A stretch of 55,528 nucleotides of DNA from Microaerobacter geothermalis (GCF_021608135.1 NZ_JAKIHL010000001.1:353744-409271); one strand, 5' to 3'. Positions 6,846 through 15,703 are shown, numbered from the stretch's first letter. The notes: generated by a model from the letters alone, not told the origin. Made by a program: numbers and translations.

Positions 6846-7496
6846 TTGATTTGGTTTTCATCATTGATTGTTACTTCATTTTTACTAGGTGTTATCCATG
6901 CTTTCGATTATGATCATGTAGCCGAGATGACTGATTTTGTCAGTCAGGATCCGCGACCTTCAAAAGTCATTAAATTCGGCATTAAATTTGGTTTAGGACA
7001 TACTACTACTGTGTTTATCATCGGAAGTGTCGTATTGGCCTTTAAATATTCTTTGTCAGTCACTTTTAATAGCTCTTGGGAGCTTTTTTCAGGAATATTG
7101 TTAATTGCGTTGGGGATGTGGTCCATTTATCGTCGATTCCTTAGAAAACAAAAGTTAAAATCTGAAGGACAAAGTCAAACAAAAATGGATCAAATGGTAT
7201 TTACCTATGGCCCACTTTTAACAGGGATTGTAACGGGTATGGCAGGAACGGCGGGGGTATTATTGTTTGGTCCTTTAAATGCGGTAAATACGGTAACTGG
7301 AGCGATGGTACTCATTATATTTTATGGCATTGGCGTGACACTAACCATGGTTATCTATGGAGTAATGGTGGGACGTTTTTTTTCATGGTCATATCGTTGG
7401 AAGTATGTAAGCAAGGGAATGTGGTTTTTAACTGGAATGTCCAGCCTGGTGATTGGAGTTATTTGGATATCGCGGGCTGTGACGATCCTTCGTTAA
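6846..7496 (+). CDS. Nickel/cobalt permease-like membrane protein (HX4DH motif)
   Basis: Integral membrane protein of 216 residues with about six hydrophobic segments. Helix I contains HAFDYDH (residues 18-24), matching the HX4DH metal-binding signature of NiCoT/NicO-type nickel and cobalt transporters. GLGHTTTVFIIG in the next helix also fits this family or the related UreH-like group. The TTG at 6846 is the only sensible start: AAAGGAAG lies before it and the next ATG would cut through helix I and its motif. The gene sits between a CO-sensor gene and a nickel hydrogenase operon, so Ni2+ supply for the hydrogenase is the likely job. The substrate is inferred from motif and context. Confidence 0.72.
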   Translation: MIWFSSLIVTSFLLGVIHAFDYDHVAEMTDFVSQDPRPSKVIKFGIKFGLGHTTTVFIIGSVVLAFKYSLSVTFNSSWELFSGILLIALGMWSIYRRFLRKQKLKSEGQSQTKMDQMVFTYGPLLTGIVTGMAGTAGVLLFGPLNAVNTVTGAMVLIIFYGIGVTLTMVIYGVMVGRFFSWSYRWKYVSKGMWFLTGMSSLVIGVIWISRAVTILR

Positions 7497-7582
7497 TTTC
7501 ATCGGTGATCACACTCCCGGAATGTTATTCAAAAATTTCTTAAACATGCAGATCGTTTTCACTAATGTTTGCGGTAGAATTA

Positions 7583-7634
7583 CTTGATAAGTTAATCATA
7601 TAAAAAGATTAATAGTTTATAAAATTCTATCAAG
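7583..7634. repeat. AT-rich nested inverted repeat upstream of hydrogenase operon
   Basis: CTTGATA (7583-7589) pairs with TATCAAG (7628-7634), enclosing TTAATC (7592-7597) and GATTAA (7607-7612). It could terminate the permease transcript (GTTTGTT follows) or bind a regulator. The surrounding gap (7497-7875) is very AT-rich and holds no ORF worth calling. Confidence 0.45.
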
Positions 7635-7778
7635 TTTGTTATTAATTAAAAGGCATAAAACTCATCTATCTTATTAAATCAGACGTTATTACTTTTTGTA
7701 TTTTCTTCAGTTGGCATTCTTAATTACAAATATTTGTCAAATATATTTTATAAAAATAATTTATTTCTGATTTAATCA

Positions 7779-7807
7779 TTTAAAATTCAAATTATTATTG
7801 ATATAAT
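7779..7807 (+). promoter_or_regulatory. Candidate promoter of hydrogenase operon
   Basis: TTTAAA (7779-7784), 17 bp spacer, TATAAT (7802-7807) in an AT-rich region. The weak -35 suggests activator help, but no CooA-like dyad was found here. Confidence 0.4.
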
Positions 7808-7875
7808 TCTTGGTGGTTATTAAACGTGCTTGATTAAGCTTAAACTGTACAAGATGGGGAGAGGTGTTAAGTGGA

Positions 7876-8976
7876 ATGGGGAAAGTAAAAACCATTTATG
7901 ATCATGCACTGGAAAGGGGGATGACACGTCGAGACTTCTTGAAGATGTGTACCGCCCTTGCAGCAACTATGGGGTTAGATTTTTCAAACACTGAGGAAGT
8001 AGTTTATGCCATGGAGTCAAAGGAACGTGTTCCAGTGATATGGCTAAATCAACAAGCATGCACAGGCTGTTCAGAGTCGTTCATTCGCACGACACATCCA
8101 AAAGCTGAAAGCGTGCTGTTAGATATGATCTCACTGGAATATTTTGAATTGCTATCGGCAGCGTCTGGTCATCAGGTAGAAAGTGCACGGACTGATGTGA
8201 TAGAGAAGTATTACGGGAAGTATATTTTAGCCGTTGAAGGTAGTGTCTCTTTAAACGACGAATATCTCACTATTGGTGGAATGTCTGGAAAGGAATTGTT
8301 ACTAGAAACCGCCAAAGGTGCAAAAGCAATTATAACCTATGGGACCTGCTCTTCGTGGGGAGGGATTCCCTTTGCAAATCCCAATCCTACCAATGCAGTA
8401 GCAGTAAAAGATATCATAAAGGATAAACCGATAATTTTGGTGCCAGGTTGTCCTCCGATCGCTGAGGTTATGACAGGGGTTATCGCCCATATGATTACCT
8501 TTGATAGGATTCCTGAGCTCGATCATCTTGGTCGGCCAAAGGCATTCTTCAGACACCGTATCCATGATAAATGTAATCGACGAGCATATTTCGATGCGGG
8601 CTTGTTTGCCGAATCCTTTGATGATGAAGGGGCAAAGCAAGGGTATTGCTTATATAAAGTAGGTTGCAAGGGACCAACGACTTACAGTTCTTGTGCTGAA
8701 ATGCGTTGGAATGGAGGGGTTAGTTATCCCATTCAATCAGGAAACCCTTGTCTCGGTTGTACGGAACAAAACTTCTGGGACAATGGACCATTTTATACGC
8801 GAATGGCGAAAATACCAGGAACACAAACGACGATTAATCCGGATGAAGTGGGATTATATGCCGTTGGGGCAACTGCTGTGGGGATTGCTGCCCATGCAAC
8901 CGTTACAGCGCTGAAGAAGAACAATGATAAAACATCAAATGGTGATGTACATTCTGGAAGAGGTGAGAATCAGTGA
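7876..8976 (+). CDS. hyaA: Uptake [NiFe]-hydrogenase small subunit, Tat-exported
   Basis: Electron-transfer subunit of a membrane-bound group 1 [NiFe]-hydrogenase; it carries three FeS clusters from the active site towards cytochrome b. The N-terminus has the twin-arginine signal TRRDFLK (RR at 18-19) and a hydrophobic stretch. Cluster ligands are visible: CTGC (62-65), GTCSSWGG, PGCPP, the distal-cluster HDKCNRR, and medial CAEMRW...PCLGC. The proximal motif is CTGC rather than the extra-cysteine CTCC form of oxygen-tolerant enzymes. The C-terminus has a hydrophobic anchor (about 325-350). ATG 7876 is preferred because GGAGAGG (7858-7864) would overlap the alternative GTG at 7864. The stop overlaps the next start by 4 bp. 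Confidence 0.95.
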   Translation: MGKVKTIYDHALERGMTRRDFLKMCTALAATMGLDFSNTEEVVYAMESKERVPVIWLNQQACTGCSESFIRTTHPKAESVLLDMISLEYFELLSAASGHQVESARTDVIEKYYGKYILAVEGSVSLNDEYLTIGGMSGKELLLETAKGAKAIITYGTCSSWGGIPFANPNPTNAVAVKDIIKDKPIILVPGCPPIAEVMTGVIAHMITFDRIPELDHLGRPKAFFRHRIHDKCNRRAYFDAGLFAESFDDEGAKQGYCLYKVGCKGPTTYSSCAEMRWNGGVSYPIQSGNPCLGCTEQNFWDNGPFYTRMAKIPGTQTTINPDEVGLYAVGATAVGIAAHATVTALKKNNDKTSNGDVHSGRGENQ

Positions 8977-10688
8977 GTGAAAGAATTGTGGTAGATCCAG
9001 TAACCCGAATTGAAGGTCACTTACGGATTGAGGCAGATATCAAAGATGGAAAAATTGAAGAGGCTTATAGTTCAGGAACATTAGTACGAGGTTTGGAGTT
9101 AATTGTAAGGGATCGAGATCCAAGGGATGTTTGGGCCTTTGTTCAACGAATCTGCGGTGTTTGCACAACTGTTCATGCTTTAGCCTCGGTTCGTGCGGTG
9201 GAGGATGCCCTGGAAATTCAGATTCCGCGGAATGCCCATTTGATTCGGGATATTATGAATATGGCGATATTTATGCACGACCATGTGGTTCATTTCTATC
9301 ACTTGCATGCCTTTGACTGGGTGGATGTACTGAGTGCCTTGAAAGCGGATCCAAATGAAACCAGTCGAATTGCTCAATCCATTTCCGATTGGCCCAAATC
9401 ATCTCCAGGCTATTTTCGCGATATCCAAAATAAAGTTAAAACTGTTGCGGAAAGTGGGCAGTTGGGTATTTTTGCTAACGGCTATTGGGGTCATACTGCG
9501 TACAAGCTTCCCCCTGAAGTGAACTTGTTAGCCGTGGCTCACTACTTGGAAGCCCTTGACTGGCAGAAGGAGATTGTTAAGATTCATACAATCTTTGGTG
9601 GGAAAAACCCCCATCCGCATTATGTCGTTGGTGGTATGGCTACTCCTTTAGATATCAATAGTGATAATGGTATTCATGCTGAACGATTAATGCATGTTTC
9701 ACAAATCATTGATCAAGCGAGGGAGTTTGTAAATAAAGTATATATTCCAGATCTGCTTACCATTAGTTCCTATTATAAGGATTGGACTTATGGTGGCGGG
9801 TTAAGTAGTTATTTATCCTATGGAGATTTTTCGACTGGAGATATACGGGATGTGAATCTGTACCGAATGCCCCGGGGAGTCATATTAAATGGCAACCTGA
9901 ATGAGGTATTGGACGTAGATCCGAAAGATCCCGAGCAGGTAAAGGAGTTCATTGATTATTCATGGTATAGCTACGATGGAAATGAGAGTGATGGTAAACA
10001 TCCATGGTCTGGTGAAACGAATTTAAATTACACAGGTCCTAAGCCACCATATGAATATCTTGATACGAATCAAAAATACAGTTGGATTAAATCTCCGCGT
10101 TGGAAAGAGAATCCATTGGAGGTTGGTCCATTGGCTCGGATGATCATAGGGTATGCCTTGGGTCGGGAAGAGTTCGTTTCAGCAATTGATGATACCCTTA
10201 AGAAAATGGAGTTGCCTTTTTCGGCTCTACAATCGGCGTTGGGTCGTACCCTTGCCCGTGGACTTGAAACAGGGATTATATCCAATTGGATTCGTAATGA
10301 TATGGATGCTTTACTTAACAATATTAAGAATGGGGACCAAGTCACCTTTGACCGTACGAAGTGGGAACCGAAAACGTGGCCTAAGCTGGCCAAAGGGGTG
10401 GGATGGATGGAGGCCCCACGCGGTGCGTTAGGACATTGGATTGTGATAGAAGACGAGAAGGTAAAAAATTATCAAGCCGTTGTTCCAACCACGTGGAATG
10501 CATCTCCAAAGGATCATAAAGGTCAAATTGGGGCCTATGAAGCGGCTTTAAGAGGAACCCCAATTCGTGACCTGGAAAGACCCTTGGAGATTCTAAGGAT
10601 TGTTCACTCATTTGACCCTTGCTTGGCCTGTGCTGTTCACCTGACAGATACAGAACACAAAGTAACAACCGATATTCGTATCGGGTAA
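8973..10688 (+). CDS. hyaB: Uptake [NiFe]-hydrogenase large subunit (precursor)
   Basis: Catalytic subunit holding the Ni-Fe(CN)2CO site that splits H2. The 571-residue protein has the L1 motif RICGVC with C61 and C64 and the L2 motif DPCLACAVH with C550, C553 and H556. Fifteen residues follow H556; the maturation protease should remove them after nickel insertion. It has no signal of its own, so it is exported with the Tat-bearing small subunit. Start GTG 8973 overlaps the hyaA stop, with GAAGAGGTGAG upstream. All four nickel ligands are intact, so it should be active. Confidence 0.97.
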   Translation: MSERIVVDPVTRIEGHLRIEADIKDGKIEEAYSSGTLVRGLELIVRDRDPRDVWAFVQRICGVCTTVHALASVRAVEDALEIQIPRNAHLIRDIMNMAIFMHDHVVHFYHLHAFDWVDVLSALKADPNETSRIAQSISDWPKSSPGYFRDIQNKVKTVAESGQLGIFANGYWGHTAYKLPPEVNLLAVAHYLEALDWQKEIVKIHTIFGGKNPHPHYVVGGMATPLDINSDNGIHAERLMHVSQIIDQAREFVNKVYIPDLLTISSYYKDWTYGGGLSSYLSYGDFSTGDIRDVNLYRMPRGVILNGNLNEVLDVDPKDPEQVKEFIDYSWYSYDGNESDGKHPWSGETNLNYTGPKPPYEYLDTNQKYSWIKSPRWKENPLEVGPLARMIIGYALGREEFVSAIDDTLKKMELPFSALQSALGRTLARGLETGIISNWIRNDMDALLNNIKNGDQVTFDRTKWEPKTWPKLAKGVGWMEAPRGALGHWIVIEDEKVKNYQAVVPTTWNASPKDHKGQIGAYEAALRGTPIRDLERPLEILRIVHSFDPCLACAVHLTDTEHKVTTDIRIG

Positions 10689-10700
10689 AGGGGGATAGCA

Positions 10701-11468
10701 ATGGCAATCTCCGAGAATGAATTGCAGTTAGAAAAGAATCAATATAAGATTTTTGATCCAGAGGGCGTTCGTAGGGCTGAGCAAGTTCACCTCCATTCGG
10801 AAAAGGTATATGTATGGGAATTACCGGTACGTATTTTCCACTGGGTTAATGCGTTAAGCATCATTATTTTGATGATTACCGGCATATATATTGGCAGACC
10901 TTTTATCTCGGCATCCATACCGGAAGAGGCATATTATTCTTACCTCATGGGTTGGGCCCGTTACATTCATTTCTTTGCCGCATTTGTCTTCACGATTAAT
11001 CTGGGAGTGCGCTGGTATTGGGTATATAAGGGAAATACTTATTCTAAATCCAATCCTTTGAAAAAAAAATTTTGGACGGGTTTGTGGGAGACCATCAAAT
11101 ATTATCTATTCTTAAATAATAAGAAGGAACATTATATTGGGCACAACCCCCTTGCTGAACTAAGTTATTGGGTTTTTATTGGAGCAGGCTCGATTATCAT
11201 GATGTTGACGGGTTACTACCTGCTAGCTGAACCCAGACTTGATTCTTTTATGGGGATTTTGTTTGGTTGGATTCCTGCATTGTTTGGTGGTGATAGTTTC
11301 TCAGTTCGCTCCTGGCATCATATCGTGGCATGGGGATTCATGGTCTTTATGGTTGTTCACGTTTATATGGCGTTTCGAGAAGATTGGCTGAGTAAGAACG
11401 GTACAATGTCATCCATTTTTACCGGTTATAAACACGAAAGCAATCATCAAAATGGCGAAAAGGAATGA
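10701..11468 (+). CDS. hyaC: Ni/Fe-hydrogenase cytochrome b subunit
   Basis: Membrane diheme cytochrome b that takes electrons from the hydrogenase small subunit into the quinone pool. It has 255 residues, a soluble N-terminal tail of about 40, then four hydrophobic segments. Heme ligand candidates are H47 (in RIFHW), H90 (RYIH), H206 or H207 (SWHH) and H220 (MVVH), the HyaC/HupC pattern. It begins 12 bp after hyaB and its stop overlaps hyaD. This makes the enzyme a respiratory uptake hydrogenase rather than a soluble one. Confidence 0.94.
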   Translation: MAISENELQLEKNQYKIFDPEGVRRAEQVHLHSEKVYVWELPVRIFHWVNALSIIILMITGIYIGRPFISASIPEEAYYSYLMGWARYIHFFAAFVFTINLGVRWYWVYKGNTYSKSNPLKKKFWTGLWETIKYYLFLNNKKEHYIGHNPLAELSYWVFIGAGSIIMMLTGYYLLAEPRLDSFMGILFGWIPALFGGDSFSVRSWHHIVAWGFMVFMVVHVYMAFREDWLSKNGTMSSIFTGYKHESNHQNGEKE

Positions 11469-11962
11469 TCCCAATGATCATAAAACCTGTCGAAAATAAA
11501 ATTACGATCTTGGGAATCGGCAACCCCCTTTTTACAGATGAGGGTGTGGGTGTTCACACCCTTTCCCCTTTAAGAAAAGTTTTTGCTGATCAAGATGATA
11601 TTGAAATTATTGATGGTGGGACCGATGGCCTCCGTTTATTGGGACCGGTGGAAGAGACAGACTATTTATTGATTATTGATGCGATTAATGCAGGAAAAGA
11701 ACCGGGGACCTTGATTACGTTAGAAGGAGAAGAAATTCCCAAATATTTAGGAGTGAAAATGTCTTTTCACCAGCTTGGTTTTCAAGAGGTACTGGCCATG
11801 GCGAAGTTCCGAGGTAGCCTTCCAAAAGAGATGTTTATGTGCGGAATTCAGCCTAAATCCTTGGAATGGGGTGCTGAAATGACTGAAACGGTAGCCAAAC
11901 AACTGCCAAAATTGGTTGAGATGGTGGTTGATAAGGTGAAACAGTGGAGGTCATATCGGTGA
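11465..11962 (+). CDS. hyaD: Hydrogenase maturation endopeptidase (HyaD/HupD/HybD type)
   Basis: Cleaves the large-subunit C-terminal extension once nickel is bound. The 165-residue protein shows GIGNPLFTDEGVG near the N-terminus and the three nickel-probing residues of the family: E26, D72 (IIDAI) and H102 (SFHQLG). ATG 11465 overlaps the hyaC stop as ATGA; a second ATG at 11474 is possible. It comes straight after the structural genes, as in E. coli hya and rhizobial hup operons. Its substrate is the VH/LT junction of the neighbouring large subunit. Confidence 0.93.
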   Translation: MIPMIIKPVENKITILGIGNPLFTDEGVGVHTLSPLRKVFADQDDIEIIDGGTDGLRLLGPVEETDYLLIIDAINAGKEPGTLITLEGEEIPKYLGVKMSFHQLGFQEVLAMAKFRGSLPKEMFMCGIQPKSLEWGAEMTETVAKQLPKLVEMVVDKVKQWRSYR

Positions 11963-12375
11963 ACCGCAGACAATTTTTTTTGCAGATCGGGAATGACCTC
12001 ACTCAAACTATCCAGGACCTGGTTTTCGACTATTTACACGAAAAGAAGGAAACGATGAATGCTCTTGTAGATGAACTAATTGATCTTAAATGGATTCCTA
12101 TAGGAAAGTTCCATCCTGCAACTTTTGACATGATCCAGGAATTTTATATTAAAGGGAAACCGGTTTATGTCTATTCTGATGGGAAAATCATGAAAGCAGT
12201 TGGCGGGATTTGTACGGCATGCCAATCTATAACAATATGGATTGCCCATGAGAAAAAAATCAAATGTACGCAATGCGAAGGAAGTTATTCGATTGAACAG
12301 GAAGAAGGGACGCTTCCATTGGAGAGTTACCCAACGAAAGTTGACGACGATGTCTGGTACGTTGCTGCTGTTTAA
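11959..12375 (+). CDS. Rieske-like protein with four cysteines, hydrogenase operon
   Basis: A 138-residue protein of unassigned function. The N-terminus MNRRQFFLQIG resembles a twin-arginine start but no hydrophobic stretch follows, so export is doubtful. The C-terminal 60 residues read like a Rieske domain in which the two histidines are replaced: C85-T-A-C88, then 14 residues, C103-T-Q-C106, followed by EGSYSIEQEEGTLPL and a VWYV ending. CxxC-x14-CxxC suits a rubredoxin-type iron or a zinc site rather than a 2Cys-2His [2Fe-2S] cluster. GTG 11959 is chosen because GGAGG (11946-11950) precedes it; it overlaps the hyaD stop by 4 bp. The place in the operon corresponds to accessory hup/hox genes such as the rubredoxin HupI, so a role in redox protection or maturation is inferred. 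Confidence 0.7.
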   Translation: MNRRQFFLQIGNDLTQTIQDLVFDYLHEKKETMNALVDELIDLKWIPIGKFHPATFDMIQEFYIKGKPVYVYSDGKIMKAVGGICTACQSITIWIAHEKKIKCTQCEGSYSIEQEEGTLPLESYPTKVDDDVWYVAAV

Positions 12376-12402
12376 AAATCTTAAATAGTTAGGAAGATCA
12401 CC

Positions 12403-12753
12403 ATGCATGAAATGGCGTTAATGGGAGATATCCTTAATTTGGTTTTACGGGACGCAACACAACGTGGTATCAAGGAAGTGAATAGAGTAAGCTTAACCGT
12501 GGGTGAACTAAGCAATGCCATGCCTGAGGCCCTTGAGATGGCTTTCGATATTTTCAAAGCACAAGGAATTGAAAGGATATCCAGGAATGCTCAGTTAACG
12601 ATCATTCATGAGCCTGCTTGGGCACGTTGCACGATCTGCGAGAAAGAATACAAACCTGATCGGCGCATTGCAGTATGTCCTAGTTGCTCCTTACCAACGG
12701 GTAAACTGATTTCTGGGGAGACATTAGCCATTGAATCCTATGAAGGGAGTTAG
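12403..12753 (+). CDS. hypA: Hydrogenase nickel incorporation protein HypA
   Basis: Nickel metallochaperone that delivers Ni2+ to the large subunit with HypB. The 116-residue protein begins MHEMAL with the nickel-binding His2 and has a zinc site from C76/C79 and C92/C95 (CTIC...CPSC). GTTAGGAAG provides the ribosome binding site. It starts the maturation part of the operon, 27 bp after the four-cysteine gene. Confidence 0.96.
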   Translation: MHEMALMGDILNLVLRDATQRGIKEVNRVSLTVGELSNAMPEALEMAFDIFKAQGIERISRNAQLTIIHEPAWARCTICEKEYKPDRRIAVCPSCSLPTGKLISGETLAIESYEGS

Positions 12754-12758
12754 CTAAA

Positions 12759-13418
12759 ATGAAAGTCACTTTAGATAAAAATGTATTAACAGACAACCAA
12801 CTGGCGGCCGATTTTAATCGGCGTCAGTTTCTGCAGAGTAAGACGTTGGTTATTAACATGATGAGTTCTCCTGGTGCGGGCAAAACTACACTCCTGGAGA
12901 AAACTGTGGAGAAATTGGCTCACGAATTTACGATTGGAGTTATCGAAGGGGATCTTGCCACAGAAAAAGACGCGGATCGGATTCGAACACTAGGCGCCCA
13001 GGCCGTTCAAATTAATACGGGTGGAGGTTGTCATCTGGATGCGCGGATGATCGCCAAAAGATTACCGGAATTTGATTTGGATGAGATTGACATTCTTTTT
13101 ATTGAAAATGTGGGTAATCTTGTATGTCCATCAGGTTACGACTTGGGACAGACTTGTAAAATTGCCGTTTTATCCGTTCCGGAAGGAAACGATAAAATAC
13201 CAAAATACCCTGTGATGTTCCGACGTACCGAACTTGTCGTGTTGAATAAAATTGATCTCCTTCCCTATTTGAACTTTAATGTGGAAGAGGCAGAGACAGA
13301 TTTGAAGGGGATTAATCCGGATTCTCGCCTGCTCAAGGTTTCGGCGATCACAGGTGAAGGTATGGAAGAGTGGATCAACTGGATCCGGGGCGCATATAAA
13401 AAATGCAAAGAGCAATAG
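12759..13418 (+). CDS. hypB: Hydrogenase nickel incorporation GTPase HypB
   Basis: GTPase that drives nickel insertion. The 219-residue protein has Walker A GAGKTT (39-44), the GGGCHLDARM metal site of the G-domain and NKIDLL guanine specificity. It lacks both the N-terminal CxxCGC high-affinity site and a His-rich tail, so it probably does not store nickel. Its last 16 bp overlap the start of hypF. Confidence 0.96.
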   Translation: MKVTLDKNVLTDNQLAADFNRRQFLQSKTLVINMMSSPGAGKTTLLEKTVEKLAHEFTIGVIEGDLATEKDADRIRTLGAQAVQINTGGGCHLDARMIAKRLPEFDLDEIDILFIENVGNLVCPSGYDLGQTCKIAVLSVPEGNDKIPKYPVMFRRTELVVLNKIDLLPYLNFNVEEAETDLKGINPDSRLLKVSAITGEGMEEWINWIRGAYKKCKEQ

Positions 13419-15703
13419 AAATACGAGTTACTGGACGGGTCCAAGGAGTAGGATTTCGTCCTTATATCTTTTTCTTGGCAGATAAATATCATCTTGTCGG
13501 AACGGTACAGAATAATCTAGATGGTGTTCGAATAAAGGTGGAGGGAGAAGATTCCGATCTATCTGCTATGCTTCAAGAATTGCGGAGTCACCCGCCGCGT
13601 TTGTCCAAAATAGATGAAATTACGGTAAAGAATATACCGATCCAAGGATATAGTCGTTTCGAGATTGTTCCAAGTGAGCGATCAGGAAAAGCGTCAATTG
13701 TCATCCCGATTGATTCGGCAGTGTGTGAAGAATGCTTGGGGGAAATGAGAGATCCAGATGATGTTCGCTACCAATATCCCTTTATCAATTGTACGCAGTG
13801 TGGTCCGCGTTATACGATCATTGATCAGTTACCCTATGATCGTCAATACACGTCAATGGCTGCCTTTCCAATGTGTGAGAAATGTACAGCCGAGTACCAT
13901 GATCCGAGAAATCGACGCCATCATGCCCAGCCGATTGCCTGCCCAGTCTGTGGTCCTCAATTGAAACTGTTGAACATAGCAGGTGATGAGATCAAAGGAG
14001 ATGCATTAGCCTTGACCAGGTCACTATTGAAAAATGGTGCCATTGTGGCCATTAAGGGCCTGGGCGGTTATCATCTGGCCTGCGATGCGTATCATGAGGA
14101 TGTCATCAAGCGATTACGCCAGCGAAAGAATCGCCCGAACCGTCCGCTGGCAGTAATGGCAGCTTCACTTGAAGAGGTGAGGCGTTATTGTCATGTTTCC
14201 GATGCAGAAGTAAATCATTTAACTTCTCCGGAGAGGCCGATTGTTGTTTTGGAATTAAAGGGTGACAGAACAGAACCTATGTTATCGGAAGCTATAGCAC
14301 CGGGAATGAACACCCTTGGCGTCATGCTTCCCTATACCCCATTGCATTACTTGTTATTTGATGAATCATTGACTCTTTTAGTCATGACCAGTGCCAATCC
14401 GTCCGGCCAACCGATTTTATTCAGGGATGATCAGGCACTTACCTATTTGAATGGCATCGCAGACTATATTCTGACTCATGATCGGGAAATTCTGCATCCA
14501 TTAGATGACTCGGTTGTACGGGTGAAATCAGATGTATCCTATTTTTTTCGGCGATCACGAGGTTATGTTCCAGATCCAATTTTCACCGATACAAATGTCC
14601 ATGACGTTGTCGCCCTTGGAGGACAGCAAAAAAATACGTTTGCCATTGGAAGGCATCATCAGGTCTTCCTCGGCCCCCATATCGGAGATATGGAAACCAT
14701 GGAAATGGTAGATTTTTTTCAAACAGCGTATGAACATTTGAAGAAATGGATGGGGATTGAAGCGGAATTCATCGCTGTGGACAAACACCCTGAATATACA
14801 ACCACCCGATTGGCTGGAGAGATGGAAGGGGAAATCGTATCTGTACAACATCACCATGCTCATATGGTTTCATGTATGGAGGACAATCGGTTAACCGACC
14901 CTTGCTTTGGCATGATTTTGGATGGAACTGGATATGGGGATGACGGAAATATTTGGGGTTTTGAATTACTCTATGGTGATGCTACCCGCTATGAACGTTT
15001 GGCGCATCTTGACTACTGGCCATTACCAGGAGGAGAGAAGGCGATTAAGGAACCATGGCGTAACGCTGTGGGAATGTTGTTTCATTTCTTTGGAGAAGAA
15101 GGAAAACAATGGGCTAAACGATTATTTCCGAATTACTCGACTGAAATTGAGTTACTGACGAATATGGTGCGAAAGAAAATCAATGCCCCCCTAGCTGGAA
15201 CCTGCGGACGGTTGTTTGATGCCGTCAGTGCCATGCTCGGAATTTCCATGCTCTCTACCTATGATGGGGAGGCTGCGATACGCTTGTCTGAGCAAATGGT
15301 AGGGGAAGTGACGAAGGAAGAAGGCTATTCATATGATCTAATCAGTTCAGAAGATAAAACGATGGTTATTGAGATTCGCCAGGGTTTGCGGGAACTTGTT
15401 CATGACATTTTTTCCAATGTTCCAATTCGGACAATGATCAATCGATTTCACCGTTTGATTGTGTCGGCTTGTGAAAGTGCCGTCATTCAATCGATAGAAA
15501 GGTATCCGAATTATAACCGGAAAGTCGTATTGTCAGGAGGTAGTTTTCATAATCCTTATCTTTCGCAAAAAATTGCCGATGGCTTGAAAAAAGCAGGAGT
15601 TGAAGTTTACGTTCACAGGCAGGTACCCTGCAGTGATGGTGGATTGTCCCTTGGTCAGTTAATAATCGCAGCCAATAAAAGGAATAGTCGAATGAACAAT
15701 TGA
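13403..15703 (+). CDS. hypF: Carbamoyltransferase HypF
   Basis: Transfers a carbamoyl group from carbamoyl phosphate to the HypE C-terminal cysteine as the first step of cyanide ligand synthesis. The 766-residue protein is full length. It has an acylphosphatase domain (1-90, RVQGVGFRPY), two zinc fingers (C108/C111/C130/C133 and C158/C161/C180/C183), a YrdC-like domain (about 200-390) and a Kae1-like domain (about 395-760) with VSVQHHHAHM. The ATG lies inside hypB's 3' end with a poor ribosome binding site, so translational coupling is likely. Confidence 0.97.
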   Translation: MQRAIEIRVTGRVQGVGFRPYIFFLADKYHLVGTVQNNLDGVRIKVEGEDSDLSAMLQELRSHPPRLSKIDEITVKNIPIQGYSRFEIVPSERSGKASIVIPIDSAVCEECLGEMRDPDDVRYQYPFINCTQCGPRYTIIDQLPYDRQYTSMAAFPMCEKCTAEYHDPRNRRHHAQPIACPVCGPQLKLLNIAGDEIKGDALALTRSLLKNGAIVAIKGLGGYHLACDAYHEDVIKRLRQRKNRPNRPLAVMAASLEEVRRYCHVSDAEVNHLTSPERPIVVLELKGDRTEPMLSEAIAPGMNTLGVMLPYTPLHYLLFDESLTLLVMTSANPSGQPILFRDDQALTYLNGIADYILTHDREILHPLDDSVVRVKSDVSYFFRRSRGYVPDPIFTDTNVHDVVALGGQQKNTFAIGRHHQVFLGPHIGDMETMEMVDFFQTAYEHLKKWMGIEAEFIAVDKHPEYTTTRLAGEMEGEIVSVQHHHAHMVSCMEDNRLTDPCFGMILDGTGYGDDGNIWGFELLYGDATRYERLAHLDYWPLPGGEKAIKEPWRNAVGMLFHFFGEEGKQWAKRLFPNYSTEIELLTNMVRKKINAPLAGTCGRLFDAVSAMLGISMLSTYDGEAAIRLSEQMVGEVTKEEGYSYDLISSEDKTMVIEIRQGLRELVHDIFSNVPIRTMINRFHRLIVSACESAVIQSIERYPNYNRKVVLSGGSFHNPYLSQKIADGLKKAGVEVYVHRQVPCSDGGLSLGQLIIAANKRNSRMNN

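Noticed and set aside
7712-7729. Sigma-54-like TTGGCATTC upstream of the hydrogenase operon
   Set aside because: The GC expected 12 bp after GG is missing (TA instead), so the -12 element is absent.
7724-7735. ACAAATATTTGT palindrome as an FNR/CRP site for the hydrogenase
   Set aside because: It does not match TTGAT-N4-ATCAA or TGTGA-N6-TCACA, and such palindromes are expected by chance in this AT-rich stretch.
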